DNA from: Anaerolineae bacterium
GTDB lineage: Bacteria; Chloroflexota; Anaerolineae; Aggregatilineales; Phototrophicaceae
Length of the DNA: 64,000 bases
Direction: 5' to 3'
Assembly: GCA_022820665.1 (NCBI GenBank)
Contig: JAJEFB010000025.1
Coordinates: 62,001 to 126,000, forward strand
The first letter of the stretch is position 1; every line of letters begins with the position of its first letter. Of this stretch, positions 7,848 through 17,899 are shown piece by piece. The notes beneath the pieces are model-generated. The model made no database searches and was not told where the DNA came from. It saw only the letters and a list, made by a program, of their open reading frames with translations. Made by a program: the position numbers and the translations under genes.

Positions 7848-8951
7848 TTGCGACGCGCGATTCATGGCTTTGTTTTAGGAGCCGCCTTTCTGGCGATTGG
7901 CTTTGTCGTCGCCTTCGCTGCGGCTTATGTCGTCACTGACGGGCAAATCGTCGAACTTGCGCAAGTAGCACTGTTGCATCTGCAACTGAGAGAACATCAA
8001 AGCGAACTTTTCGCCCCCTACGGTCCGGGCGAGGGCACGGTTCGCTTCACGATACCGCCCGGCGCCGACGCCGCGGCAATCGGCGCCGCCCTTTTCGACG
8101 CGAGCTTAATCCGAGACACGCAGCTTTTCCTGGATTATGCCCGCGTCGAAGGTCTGGACCGCAAGTTCGAGGCGGGCGTCTATTTCCTGAACCAGACACT
8201 GTCAATCGCCGAAATAGCGCCCTTGCTCACCGATTCAAGCTCAAGCCACATCCTTTTTCGAACGGTGGAAGGCGCCCGTATTGAAGAGATCGCCGCCTTG
8301 ATCGACAGCAACGGTCTGTTCGGATTCACCGGCGACGATTTTCTGCGAACGGTTCAGGCGGGGGCGGACTTGCCCTCCGACTTCGCTGGCTGGGCGGGCA
8401 TACCCGCGGACGCGTCTCTGGAAGGTTTCCTGTTTCCCGATACGTATCAGTTGCCACCCGATATCAGTCCGGTTGCCTTGCGGGGTTTCCTGCTGGATAC
8501 GTTTCGAGATCGGGTGGGCGATCAATTGCGGGCGGATGCTCTGGCGCAGGGATTTACGGTTCACCAGATCGTGACGCTGGCGTCAATAGTTGAACGGGAA
8601 GCGGTCTGGCGGGAAGAACACGATGACATCGCCGGCGTCTATCGCAATCGTCTGGCGATCAACATGAATCTGGAAGCCGACCCCACCGTGCAATATGGGC
8701 TTCAAGGAAGTCGCGATAGATGGTGGCCCAATATCACGCGCGCCGACTACCGGCAAGTCACGTCGCCCTACAACACCTACCTCTTCCCCGGTTTGCCGCC
8801 GGGGCCGATCGCGAGTCCGAGCCTTTCCGCTATTCAGGCTGCCATATATCCGGCCGAATCCAATTTTTACTTTTTCCGCGCCGCTTGTGACAACTCTCAT
8901 TTCCATAATTTTGCCGTCACCTTTGACGAGCACGTGGCAAATGGCTGTTGA
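7848..8951 (+). CDS. mltG: Endolytic murein transglycosylase MltG
   Basis: Membrane-anchored lytic transglycosylase that cleaves nascent glycan strands. One N-terminal transmembrane segment (about residues 7-30) precedes the YceG domain, with the catalytic glutamate region LASIVEREAVW, and the blocks EADPTVQYGL and SPYNTYLFPGLPPGPIASPS. The TTG at 7848 is preferred over TTG 7842, because GAGGG at 7836-7840 is seven bases from the former and only one from the latter. Its stop overlaps the start of the following lipoprotein gene by 11 bp. About 367 aa, normal length. Confidence 0.92.
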   Translation: MRRAIHGFVLGAAFLAIGFVVAFAAAYVVTDGQIVELAQVALLHLQLREHQSELFAPYGPGEGTVRFTIPPGADAAAIGAALFDASLIRDTQLFLDYARVEGLDRKFEAGVYFLNQTLSIAEIAPLLTDSSSSHILFRTVEGARIEEIAALIDSNGLFGFTGDDFLRTVQAGADLPSDFAGWAGIPADASLEGFLFPDTYQLPPDISPVALRGFLLDTFRDRVGDQLRADALAQGFTVHQIVTLASIVEREAVWREEHDDIAGVYRNRLAINMNLEADPTVQYGLQGSRDRWWPNITRADYRQVTSPYNTYLFPGLPPGPIASPSLSAIQAAIYPAESNFYFFRAACDNSHFHNFAVTFDEHVANGC

Positions 8952-9726
8952 GGGCAAGCCCCCCCGCCGCCCTTCCCCAGCCCTGCGCTTGGCGACTTGG
9001 CTTCTATTGACAATGCAGTTAGCCGCCTGCGGCGCCCTGCAGCCCATGGAGATCCGCAAGATCGCTCTGCTGGCGCCCTTTGAAGGGCAGTACCGCGAAC
9101 TCGGTTACAACGCCCTCTACGCCGTTCGTTTGGCCGTGTCGGAGGCAGGACTCGATAACGTTCAACTGCTGCCGGTAGATGACGGTGGAGATCTCAGCTC
9201 GGCAAGCGCGAGAATCCGCGCGCTCAATCTCGATAGCGCGGTAGTTGCCATCATCGCGCTGGGCGAAGCGGCTACGCATCCGTCAACCCAGCAGGTCAAC
9301 GACAAACCCATGATTCTCGTCGGCAATTGGGGGCACAATCGCGCCGACGAGGACAGCCTGTACGCGACTGACCAAGGGCGGGCGGAATCGGGGGCGCGGG
9401 ACGACCTGATCATCGCCAGGCAAATGATCAGCGGCGACGGGACACCGCAAGATTTCTTCAGGAGCAACGGATCGCTGGCGGACGCGGAGTTTGCGGCGCG
9501 CTATGGCGACGGCGGCCAACAGTTTCCACAACCCAACTGGCTGGCCACCTTGACCTATGATCTGGCTCGATTGGCTCTTGTCTCGATTGCCGATGGCAGC
9601 AACCTGAGCGACACTGCGCTGGATGGTCTTAATGGAAAGATCAGTTTCGCCGACGGCTATTGGCAAGGCGCGCCGATTCATCGATATCACTTTGAGGGCG
9701 GCGATCTAGTGCCACTATCCGACTAG
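8941..9726 (+). CDS. Lipoprotein with a periplasmic-binding-protein-like fold
   Basis: The ATG at 8941 lies inside the last codons of mltG (11 bp overlap). The N-terminus has a hydrophobic signal ending in a lipobox (LAAC, around residues 27-30), so the mature protein is probably lipid-anchored. The rest (IRKIALLAPFEGQYRELGYNAL, then VAIIALGEAATHPSTQ) resembles type I periplasmic-binding proteins of the Leu/Ile/Val or LpoA type. At 261 aa it is shorter than usual (350-400), as if one lobe is reduced. Coupling to mltG makes an LpoA-like regulator of wall enzymes conceivable, but I cannot support it further. Confidence 0.7.
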   Translation: MAVEGKPPRRPSPALRLATWLLLTMQLAACGALQPMEIRKIALLAPFEGQYRELGYNALYAVRLAVSEAGLDNVQLLPVDDGGDLSSASARIRALNLDSAVVAIIALGEAATHPSTQQVNDKPMILVGNWGHNRADEDSLYATDQGRAESGARDDLIIARQMISGDGTPQDFFRSNGSLADAEFAARYGDGGQQFPQPNWLATLTYDLARLALVSIADGSNLSDTALDGLNGKISFADGYWQGAPIHRYHFEGGDLVPLSD

Positions 9727-11048
9727 ACGTTTTCGCCGTCAATCACGCCATAGAATAGCGGTAGTGGCTCGACCGGACTATCGCTATAAGCGACAGCCCC
9801 GTCGAGCAGCGAAAGCGCGCCCCGCAGCGCGTCCTGCCCATTGGCGTGTATCGTCATCAGCACATCATTGCGGGCGACTGAATCGCCTACATTCGCATGG
9901 ACCTCAATGCCAACCGCGTGATCAATTGACTCAGCTTTGGTAGCTCTGCCCGCCCCCAGCGCCAGCGTAGCCAAACCGACTTTATCCGCGTATATGTTGC
10001 CGATGTAGCCATCTTCCCCAGCGCGCAATTCCTCTCTGATTCGCGCTCGCGGCAGCTTGCCGAGATCGTCAATCTGCCCGACATCGCCGCCCTGAACCTC
10101 GACCATTCTGCGAAAGTAATCCAGAGCGCCGCCGCCGCGCAATATCCGTCGCGCCTCATCGCTTGTCTCGTCCCGGTCAACCCAGCGTTTTCCCTGGCCC
10201 GCCAGGCGCAGCATATACGTCGCGACCTCAATGCAATGCGCCTCAAAATCACCTGGTCCTTGACCTCGCAGCGTCATTACCGCCTCGGCAACTTCCAAGG
10301 CGTTGCCAACAGCGACTCCCAGCGGCTGATTCATATCCGACAAGAGCGCTACCATGTCGCGCCCGGCGTCGACGCCAATCCGGACCATGATGGTCGCCAG
10401 TTGCCGCGCTTCATCCAGTGTTTTCATGAAGGCACCTTGCCCTAACTTGACATCGAGCACGATGCCATTTGCGCCCGCCGCCAGTTTTTTGCTCATGATG
10501 CTGCTCGCCATCAGCGGCAAGCTGGCCACCGTACCGGTGACATCGCGCAGCGCGTATAATTTTCCGTCAGCCGGCGCCAGGGATTTGCTCTGACCGGCGA
10601 GCACCAGCCCGGTATCGCGGGCGATCTGCCGAAACTGCTCCTCGGACAGGTTCACATTGAAGCCAGCGATCGACTCCAGCTTGTCCAGTGTGCCTCCGGT
10701 GAAACCAAGTCCGCGGCCGCTCATCTTCGCGATTGGCACGCCAAAAGCCGCCACCAAGGGCAATACCACCAGGCTCGTCTTGTCACCGACGCCGCCGGAG
10801 GAATGTTTGTCAACCGCGTAGTCGGTAATATCGGAGAGATCCAGCATGTCGCCGGATTCGGCCATGGCAATCGTCAAGGCGACAATCTCGCTCCGATCCA
10901 TGCCTTGAAAGATGATGGCCATCAACAGCGCCGATACCTGATAGTCCGGGATCGTTCCCGCCGTATAGGCTACCACAAAATACCGAATTTCCTCCGCGCT
11001 CAAGGACCCGCCATCGCGTTTCTTGCCGATAATATCGATCATGCGCAT
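9723..11048 (-). CDS. Pyrimidine-nucleoside / thymidine phosphorylase
   Basis: Phosphorolysis of thymidine, deoxyuridine or uridine to base plus sugar-1-phosphate. The 441 aa product has the phosphate-binding block KHSSGGVGDKTSL (about residues 80-92) and the family signature MSGRGLGFTGGTLDKLE (about 118-134), plus the C-terminal biotinyl-like domain. Deciding between Pdp (broad) and DeoA (thymidine) needs an alignment. The ATG at 11048 has AAGGAG about ten bases upstream, and a good promoter follows. The stop codon overlaps that of the convergent lipoprotein gene (9723-9726). Confidence 0.93.
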   Translation of the reverse strand: MRMIDIIGKKRDGGSLSAEEIRYFVVAYTAGTIPDYQVSALLMAIIFQGMDRSEIVALTIAMAESGDMLDLSDITDYAVDKHSSGGVGDKTSLVVLPLVAAFGVPIAKMSGRGLGFTGGTLDKLESIAGFNVNLSEEQFRQIARDTGLVLAGQSKSLAPADGKLYALRDVTGTVASLPLMASSIMSKKLAAGANGIVLDVKLGQGAFMKTLDEARQLATIMVRIGVDAGRDMVALLSDMNQPLGVAVGNALEVAEAVMTLRGQGPGDFEAHCIEVATYMLRLAGQGKRWVDRDETSDEARRILRGGGALDYFRRMVEVQGGDVGQIDDLGKLPRARIREELRAGEDGYIGNIYADKVGLATLALGAGRATKAESIDHAVGIEVHANVGDSVARNDVLMTIHANGQDALRGALSLLDGAVAYSDSPVEPLPLFYGVIDGENV

Positions 11049-11090
11049 ATCAAGGTCGCTCCTTCATTGTCATGGGGACGGTGCAATGCA

Positions 11091-11119
11091 ATTATACTGT
11101 CGCGCTGCGAAACTGCGAA
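11091..11119 (-). promoter_or_regulatory. Promoter of the nucleoside phosphorylase gene
   Basis: Minus strand: TTCGCA (11119-11114), 17 bp, TATAAT (11096-11091). About 35 nt leader to the start codon. Confidence 0.65.
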
Positions 11120-11149
11120 TTCGCCTGCGCCGCGACAAGATGCGGGTGA

Positions 11150-11178
11150 TTGACGGCAGCGTCATTCGATTGTACGAT
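11150..11178 (+). promoter_or_regulatory. Promoter of the DsbA-like gene
   Basis: TTGACG (11150-11155), 17 bp, TACGAT (11173-11178). It leaves a leader of about 95 nt before the GTG at 11281, containing a short AGGCT/AGCCT hairpin near 11230-11244. Confidence 0.55.
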
Positions 11179-11280
11179 TTGACCGAATAAGGACCGCAAG
11201 CCTGCATTCCAGTCTTGAGTGATCAAAGAGGCTGAACTAGCCTAAGAGAATGTAAATGAGCAATTGGCGAGGGACTAAAC

Positions 11281-11973
11281 GTGACCGTAGAATCGAAAAG
11301 CAAGAACTCAATCAAACGGACAAGGCTAATTCTTGGCGCCGTCGTCGGTATCGCGGTAGCTGTCGCGGCAGCATTTGTCTTGATCTCCAACCAGAGCGCT
11401 GTCAGCACGGATGCCTTTGACTACTCCCAGATCCCGCAGGAACGGCAGTCGGACGGCGGGTTTGTACTGGGCAATCCCGATGCGCCTGTGACCATCGTGG
11501 CTTTTGAAGACTTCCTCTGCGGGCACTGCCAGCGCTACAAGGTACACGTTGACAAGCTGATCTCGGAATACGTGGCCGAGGGATTGGCGCGCTTTGAGTA
11601 TCGCTTCACGCCAGTTGTCGACCCAAGTTATTCCTGGCAGACGGCTAAGCTGGCCGAATGCTCGGAAACCCTGCGCCCCGGTTCCTTCTGGAACGCGCAT
11701 GACGCGCTTTACGAAATTGCCAGCGCGCGCCAATTCAGCGACAACTCTTCGCGCATCTTCGCCGAGAGGATGAATATGTCCTACGCTGATCTATTGGAAT
11801 GTACGCGCGACGCGGATCAGGTGGAGAAGGATCTGCAGTTGGCGAACCAGCTAGGCGTGACAGGCACGCCCACGGTATTTGTGCGCTATGGCGATGGTTT
11901 CCCGCAGCCCTTCCCCTTCGGCAAGCAACCCAATTTCGAGCAGTTGGCGACGCTTATAGACGGGGCAAGTTAG
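11281..11973 (+). CDS. DsbA-like thioredoxin-fold protein, membrane anchored
   Basis: Extracytoplasmic thiol-disulfide oxidoreductase of the thioredoxin_4/DsbA type. One N-terminal transmembrane segment (residues about 15-36) precedes a CxxC motif CGHC (Cys80-Cys83) in VAFEDFLCGHCQRY and a cis-proline loop GVTGTPTVFV near the C-terminus. 230 aa, usual for the family. The GTG start was taken as the first codon after an in-frame stop that leaves the anchor complete. Likely partners are a VKOR or DsbB-type oxidase, not seen here. Confidence 0.88.
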   Translation: MTVESKSKNSIKRTRLILGAVVGIAVAVAAAFVLISNQSAVSTDAFDYSQIPQERQSDGGFVLGNPDAPVTIVAFEDFLCGHCQRYKVHVDKLISEYVAEGLARFEYRFTPVVDPSYSWQTAKLAECSETLRPGSFWNAHDALYEIASARQFSDNSSRIFAERMNMSYADLLECTRDADQVEKDLQLANQLGVTGTPTVFVRYGDGFPQPFPFGKQPNFEQLATLIDGAS

Positions 11974-11993
11974 CGACGAGGGCTGTTAGTCGC

Positions 11994-12917
11994 ATGCCTT
12001 TTCCCGAATTTTACGATCCAGGCAAGGTCGGCACAGCCTACAAACCGAACATTTATGAGGCAGTAGACGCCGGCGTCGACCTGCGACTGGCTTCGGCAGA
12101 CAATGACAACCCTCAAGTCGCTATGGTACTTGTGGATATGCAGCGCGATTTCGTACATCGCGACGGGGCGCTCTATGTGCCCGGCGCCGTAGACGACTGC
12201 CGTCGAATCGTGGAATGGATCTACCGCCATGTCGGGGCCATCAGCAAGATATTTGTGTCGCTGGACAGCCACTATCCGCTACAGATATTCTTCCCCACCT
12301 GGTGGCGCGATGCCGACAAGCGACATCCAGCGCCCAATACGGTCATCACAGTGGAAGATGTACATGCGGGAAGATGCCAGCCGGTATACGAGCCGGAATG
12401 GACATTGCAGTACCTCGATCAATTGGAAAACCAGCACAAGAAGCAATTGATGATCTGGCCCTTTCACACCTTGGTCGGTACGTCCGGGCATAGCCTGTCA
12501 CCAGCCCTCTACCAGGCGATTTGCTACCACACTGCCGCGCGTCAGGCGCAGCCGGAACTTATTATCAAAGGCGAGATAGCAAAGACAGAACACTATTCAA
12601 TACTGGAGCCCGAGGTCAAAGTGGCGGATCATCCACAGGGTCAACTCAATGTGAGGTTGCTGGGCGAATTGGAGCAATTCGATCTTGTCTATATTGCCGG
12701 CGAGGCAAAGAGCCACTGCGTCTTGGAAACGGTAAACTCAATGATGCGCCATTTCCGAGGACAATCACATATCATCAGTCGTCTTCGCATTCTTGAAGAT
12801 GCCATGTCCTCGGTACATGTCCCGGGAATCGACTTCGAAGCGATGACGAATGAGGTCTTTGAACAACACAAGACGCGGGGATTAACATTGGTAACGACGG
12901 GCGAAGGAATTGGCTAA
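11994..12917 (+). CDS. Nicotinamidase-like cysteine hydrolase (isochorismatase family)
   Basis: Probable amidase converting nicotinamide to nicotinate. Visible in the 307 aa product: catalytic Asp48 in VLVDMQRDF, metal ligands in SLDSHYP (Asp91, His93), WPFHTLVGTSGHSL (His158; nicotinamidases have WPxHCxxGTxG), candidate lysines at 192 and 197, and the nucleophile Cys242 in AGEAKSHCVLET. It is longer than classical PncA (about 200 aa), with an N-terminal extension. The ATG at 11994 follows the DsbA-like gene by 20 bp and the end overlaps the mtnA reading region. A nicotinate phosphoribosyltransferase gene lies 1 kb away, which supports NAD salvage. Confidence 0.75.
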   Translation: MPFPEFYDPGKVGTAYKPNIYEAVDAGVDLRLASADNDNPQVAMVLVDMQRDFVHRDGALYVPGAVDDCRRIVEWIYRHVGAISKIFVSLDSHYPLQIFFPTWWRDADKRHPAPNTVITVEDVHAGRCQPVYEPEWTLQYLDQLENQHKKQLMIWPFHTLVGTSGHSLSPALYQAICYHTAARQAQPELIIKGEIAKTEHYSILEPEVKVADHPQGQLNVRLLGELEQFDLVYIAGEAKSHCVLETVNSMMRHFRGQSHIISRLRILEDAMSSVHVPGIDFEAMTNEVFEQHKTRGLTLVTTGEGIG

Positions 12918-12921
12918 GCTT

Positions 12922-13965
12922 ATGCGAACGGTGGAATGGGACGGCGACGCCGTCAAAATGATAGATCAGCGGGCGCTGCCTTGGGAACTGGCTTTTGTTC
13001 GACTGGAAACGGTAGAAGCGGTCGCCGAGAGCATCAGGGATATGACTGTGCGCGGCGCGCCCGCCATCGGCGCTGCGGCGGGATTCGGTATGGCGCTGGC
13101 AGCGCGTCAGAGCGCGGCGACGACAGTTGACGCTCTCATTGACGACCTTCAAAATCATGCCGACCTGCTAAAATCGTCGCGTCCCACCGCGGTAAACCTG
13201 GCTTGGGCGGTCGACAAGCTAATGGAAATTGCCGTCAGTGGCGAGTTCAACAGCGCAGATGATATTCGCGATGTTTTGCTAGGCAGCGCGCAGCGGATCG
13301 CGGATGATGACGTCGCCGTTAACAGCCGCATGGGGAGCAATGGCGCGGCGCTCGTTCAGGACGGGGCGACGATCCTGCATCACTGCAATACCGGCGCCTT
13401 GGCGACTGTCGATTATGGCACTGCCCTGGGCGTGATACGCGCGGCATTTGAGCGGGGAAAACAGATTCACGTTCTGCTTGACGAGACCCGTCCCCGCTTG
13501 CAGGGATCACGCTTAAGCGCTTGGGAACTGGAACAGCTTGGCATCAGCTATGACATCATTCCAGATACCGCCGCTGGCTACTACATGGGCAAAGGCGAGG
13601 TCGATATCATCCTGGTTGGCGCCGATCGCATCGCCGCAAATGGCGACTTCGCCAACAAGATCGGCACCTATCAGCTGGCGATATTGGCAAAGGAGCATGG
13701 CATACCCTTTTACACGGTCGCCCCAACCTCCACCATTGATTTGAGTTTGAGCAGCGGCGCCGAAATTCCCATTGAAGAGCGCAACCCCGACGAAGTCACG
13801 ACGCCTTACGGCAATCCGATCGTGCCAGAGACTTTTCGCGCTCGCAATCCGGCATTTGATGTCACGCCCCAGCGCTATTTGACCGGCATCGTGACGGAAA
13901 ACGGTATCGCAAAGCCGCCCTATAACAGAAGCCTGGCGCGAGCCGTCGCCGGCGAGCAACTTTAA
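12922..13965 (+). CDS. mtnA: S-methyl-5-thioribose-1-phosphate isomerase
   Basis: Methionine salvage aldose-ketose isomerase. The family motifs are RTVEWDGD at the N-terminus, TVRGAPAIGAAAGFG, the catalytic cysteine in ILHHCNTGALAT, and the catalytic aspartate in LVGADRIAANGDFANKIGTY. The ATG at 12922 gives the usual N-terminus; a TTG at 12910 is possible but sits one base after the GAAGGA Shine-Dalgarno. The paired enzyme MtnP is encoded far away at 33226. Convergent with the nicotinate phosphoribosyltransferase gene with a 4 bp overlap of the ends. Confidence 0.93.
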   Translation: MRTVEWDGDAVKMIDQRALPWELAFVRLETVEAVAESIRDMTVRGAPAIGAAAGFGMALAARQSAATTVDALIDDLQNHADLLKSSRPTAVNLAWAVDKLMEIAVSGEFNSADDIRDVLLGSAQRIADDDVAVNSRMGSNGAALVQDGATILHHCNTGALATVDYGTALGVIRAAFERGKQIHVLLDETRPRLQGSRLSAWELEQLGISYDIIPDTAAGYYMGKGEVDIILVGADRIAANGDFANKIGTYQLAILAKEHGIPFYTVAPTSTIDLSLSSGAEIPIEERNPDEVTTPYGNPIVPETFRARNPAFDVTPQRYLTGIVTENGIAKPPYNRSLARAVAGEQL

Positions 13966-15305
13966 TCGACGTCAGCCAGATTGACCCGCTCCAGGTCGGG
14001 ATTGGCGCAAGGACGCCGTCCCACTTTTGCCATATCCAACCAGTCTCCCGCCAACTTCACGCGAACGATATCCATCGTGAAATCCGAGTTGGTGCGTTTG
14101 TCGTTGTTCAGCAAGCTGGAGCCGACCCCATAACTGTCGACCGGAACGCGTTCGCGCTCAAAACGGGCGATCTTTTCGCGATTGAAACCACCAGAGACGA
14201 CGATTTCTGTCTGTCGGCAAAACTCGCGCGCCACCCCCTGAAGCTTCGCTGGTAGATCCCAACTTTCCCAAGCGCTGTTGATGGCTTCGCGGGCGATACG
14301 CACCAATTGTGGGCTGACGCCCGGCTCCGCGCTTTCTGGCAGGGACCTGTCGCGCAGCTTCGCGCTGGTATCCAGCCGCACCCCGCGCAAGGTCCAGCGC
14401 TTCATTTCGGAGCGGCTGCCCACCTTGTACGCAGCGACATAATGTTGCCAGTAAGCCCAGAGAGTGGCGCGCGCGGCCGCTACCGCATCGTTGTTGAAAT
14501 CCGCCAGGAGAATTCGCGGACTTTCGACGGGTATGTGGCGCGCGAACTGGACCATTGTCTCGACGCTGTCCGCCAAAAAACAAGCGATCATTGCGTGGGG
14601 CACCGTGCCAAGTCCTTTGCCGCTCCAAAGAGAGGCTTGCGCGTCTGTGCTGACCAGGGGAGGGACCTCAATGCCCGTATCCAGATGATAACGATGCAGC
14701 GCCAGCCAATAGGCATAGCCGTCTATCGCCTGTACCTCCGGCAGGTCAAAACGCGCCGGAAAGAATAGTATCGGCTTTCCTTGAGCCGCTTCCAGCGCTT
14801 CGTAGACATTGGTAGCGATACGACTCGCCCGCGAAAGCACGCCCAGCATCGAGGTTTCCAGCAGCGCGAAGTCACGATAGCGCCCGCGTAGCTGCACCAC
14901 GGTCAAGACTTTTTCGGGATCTCCGTCATAGAAGGTAACTACGCCATCCTGCACCGCGTCAATCTCGAGCTCTTGCCAGGTCTCGACCCAGGTATCGTTC
15001 CGGTCGAAATAACCCGTGGCACAACGCAATTGCGCGAGCGCATGATCGACGCCGGCTATCAGCGCAGTAGGCGAGCGCCGATTGAATATCTGCGCTTCAA
15101 CCTCGATGTCCCCGACCAGGAGTCCATCCGCGCCGACGACTCCGCGCGGGTTGCGCCCTCGGTACCTGTATCCCTCAGCCTTAAGACCATTGAGAATGAG
15201 CGCGGCGTTGCTGAAGTACTTGTCCGCATAAAACCCGCGACGCAGCGCACCCACGTTGATGCCGAATCTGTCGGTTCTCAGGCGTTTCTTGTCGAATATC
15301 GACAT
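13962..15305 (-). CDS. Nicotinate phosphoribosyltransferase
   Basis: Joins nicotinate with PRPP to make nicotinate mononucleotide in NAD salvage. The 447 aa product has the NAPRTase layout: an N-terminal YADKYF block, the catalytic region GKGLGTVPHAMIACF, an RLDTSAK segment, and the phosphate-binding VVSGGFN block in the C-terminal half. Together with the nicotinamidase-like gene at 11994 it makes a complete nicotinamide-to-NaMN route. Start ATG at 15305. Divergent from the PfkB kinase gene. Confidence 0.88.
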   Translation of the reverse strand: MSIFDKKRLRTDRFGINVGALRRGFYADKYFSNAALILNGLKAEGYRYRGRNPRGVVGADGLLVGDIEVEAQIFNRRSPTALIAGVDHALAQLRCATGYFDRNDTWVETWQELEIDAVQDGVVTFYDGDPEKVLTVVQLRGRYRDFALLETSMLGVLSRASRIATNVYEALEAAQGKPILFFPARFDLPEVQAIDGYAYWLALHRYHLDTGIEVPPLVSTDAQASLWSGKGLGTVPHAMIACFLADSVETMVQFARHIPVESPRILLADFNNDAVAAARATLWAYWQHYVAAYKVGSRSEMKRWTLRGVRLDTSAKLRDRSLPESAEPGVSPQLVRIAREAINSAWESWDLPAKLQGVAREFCRQTEIVVSGGFNREKIARFERERVPVDSYGVGSSLLNNDKRTNSDFTMDIVRVKLAGDWLDMAKVGRRPCANPDLERVNLADVD

Positions 15306-15362
15306 CCGTCGCTCGTCTCCCTTAGCGCATGCCGCCTGGCGCCAGCGTGAGATTTCGCCCCA

Positions 15363-15371
15363 AGTATATCA
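15363..15371 (-). promoter_or_regulatory. Extended -10 promoter of the nicotinate phosphoribosyltransferase gene
   Basis: Minus-strand TGATATACT is an extended -10 (TGn plus TATACT). Leader of about 50 nt. Confidence 0.5.
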
Positions 15372-15432
15372 CCTCTCCCAATCGACAGTCGCTCGAGTTC
15401 GCTGCTTCTGTACATGTGATTCAGAATTGCGC

Positions 15433-15438
15433 TATAAT
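15433..15438 (+). promoter_or_regulatory. -10 element of the PfkB kinase gene
   Basis: Perfect TATAAT 41 bp before the ATG at 15480; no good -35 seen. Confidence 0.45.
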
Positions 15439-15479
15439 CCTCCCCTGCGATTTCCGAGTCACAGGAACGGAATAGAGCC

Positions 15480-16442
15480 ATGCCTATAGTCATCACCGGA
15501 TCAATCGCTTACGATTATCTGATGCGTTTTCCGGGCCACTTCAAAGAGTACTTCATTGCCGACGCGCTTGATCACATCAGTCTCAGTTTTCTGGTCGACG
15601 ACATGAGCAAACATTGGGGAGGCGTCGCAGCCAATATCGCCTTCACCATGGCGAAGTTCGGCATTCGCCCGAAACTGATGGGCACTGTCGGTCGCGATTT
15701 CGGCGACTACAGGCAGTGGCTCGAAGACAAGGGAGTGGATTGCAGTACCGTGGTCCAGATTGATGAGGTCTTTACTGCCTCGTTCTTTTGCAATACCGAT
15801 GACGATAACAATCAGTTGGCCTTCTTCTACGGCGGCGCCATGAACCTCGCCAGGCACTATTCGCTAGCCGACGTCACAAGCGAAAGTCCCGATATGGTCG
15901 TCGTTTCTCCCAATGATCCTGCGGCAATGGTCAACCTGAGCGATGAATGTCGCGCGCGAGGGATTCCTTTTGTCTATGACCCCAGCCAGCAGGTGCCTCG
16001 CCTCAGCGGCGACGACCTCAAGCGCGGCATGCTCGGCGCGCGCCTGATGGTGGTCAATGCTTATGAGGCAAGCGTCATTTGCAGCAAAACCGGCTTAACG
16101 CTCGATGACCTGCGCGATCAGATCGAGATTCTGATTATTACAGCAAGCGAAAATGGATCCACAGTTTACGCCGCGGACGAGGTAATGGGGATCCCAGCAT
16201 TCGCGCCATCTAAAATCGTAGACCCGACCGGCGCCGGCGACGCCTATCGAGCCGGTCTGATGGCGGGTATCGCGCGCGGTCTGCCACTGGAGACCTCCGC
16301 CAAAGTTGGCGCCCTGTCCGCAACCTATGCGCTGGAACAAATTGGCACGCAGAATCATGATTTCACCGTTGCCGGCTTTGTCGAGCGCTTCCGCAGTCTC
16401 ACTGATGATGGCGGCCACCTGGATCGCTTGCTCGACACTTGA
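15480..16442 (+). CDS. PfkB-family sugar/nucleoside kinase, probable adenosine kinase
   Basis: Ribokinase-fold kinase of 320 aa. It has the N-terminal GSIAYDY strand, a glycine pair in HWGGVAANIAF (substrate binding), and the ATP/anion-hole signature DPTGAGDAYRAG near residue 250 with the catalytic Asp. Substrate cannot be read directly, but it lies 93 bp upstream of ahcY on the same strand, and adenosine kinase would remove the adenosine that AhcY releases. I consider adenosine the best guess; ribokinase or fructokinase activity is the alternative. Confidence 0.8.
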   Translation: MPIVITGSIAYDYLMRFPGHFKEYFIADALDHISLSFLVDDMSKHWGGVAANIAFTMAKFGIRPKLMGTVGRDFGDYRQWLEDKGVDCSTVVQIDEVFTASFFCNTDDDNNQLAFFYGGAMNLARHYSLADVTSESPDMVVVSPNDPAAMVNLSDECRARGIPFVYDPSQQVPRLSGDDLKRGMLGARLMVVNAYEASVICSKTGLTLDDLRDQIEILIITASENGSTVYAADEVMGIPAFAPSKIVDPTGAGDAYRAGLMAGIARGLPLETSAKVGALSATYALEQIGTQNHDFTVAGFVERFRSLTDDGGHLDRLLDT

Positions 16443-16488
16443 CAAGGGCGCGGCCGCCTCGAACATCAACGACAGACGCCCGCGGATA

Positions 16489-16497
16489 TGATACAAT
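16489..16497 (+). promoter_or_regulatory. Extended -10 promoter of ahcY
   Basis: TGATACAAT, a TGn extended -10, about 40 nt before the chosen ahcY start. Confidence 0.5.
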
Positions 16498-16514
16498 CAA
16501 TGCGTTTTGGCTAG

Positions 16515-17798
<1,284 letters not shown>

Positions 17799-17822
17799 CG
17801 CAAATGCCCGCGGACGGGCAAG

Positions 17823-17852
17823 TTCGACCAATGCGCCGATTCGTTGTATAGT
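17823..17852 (+). promoter_or_regulatory. Promoter of the DUF4397/SH3 protein gene
   Basis: TTCGAC (17823-17828), 18 bp, TATAGT (17847-17852), 48 bp before the start codon. Confidence 0.5.
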
Positions 17853-17899
17853 TTAGGTAGCGAGGTTTTATCCGCAGCGCGAAGAAAAGGAACAGGATC

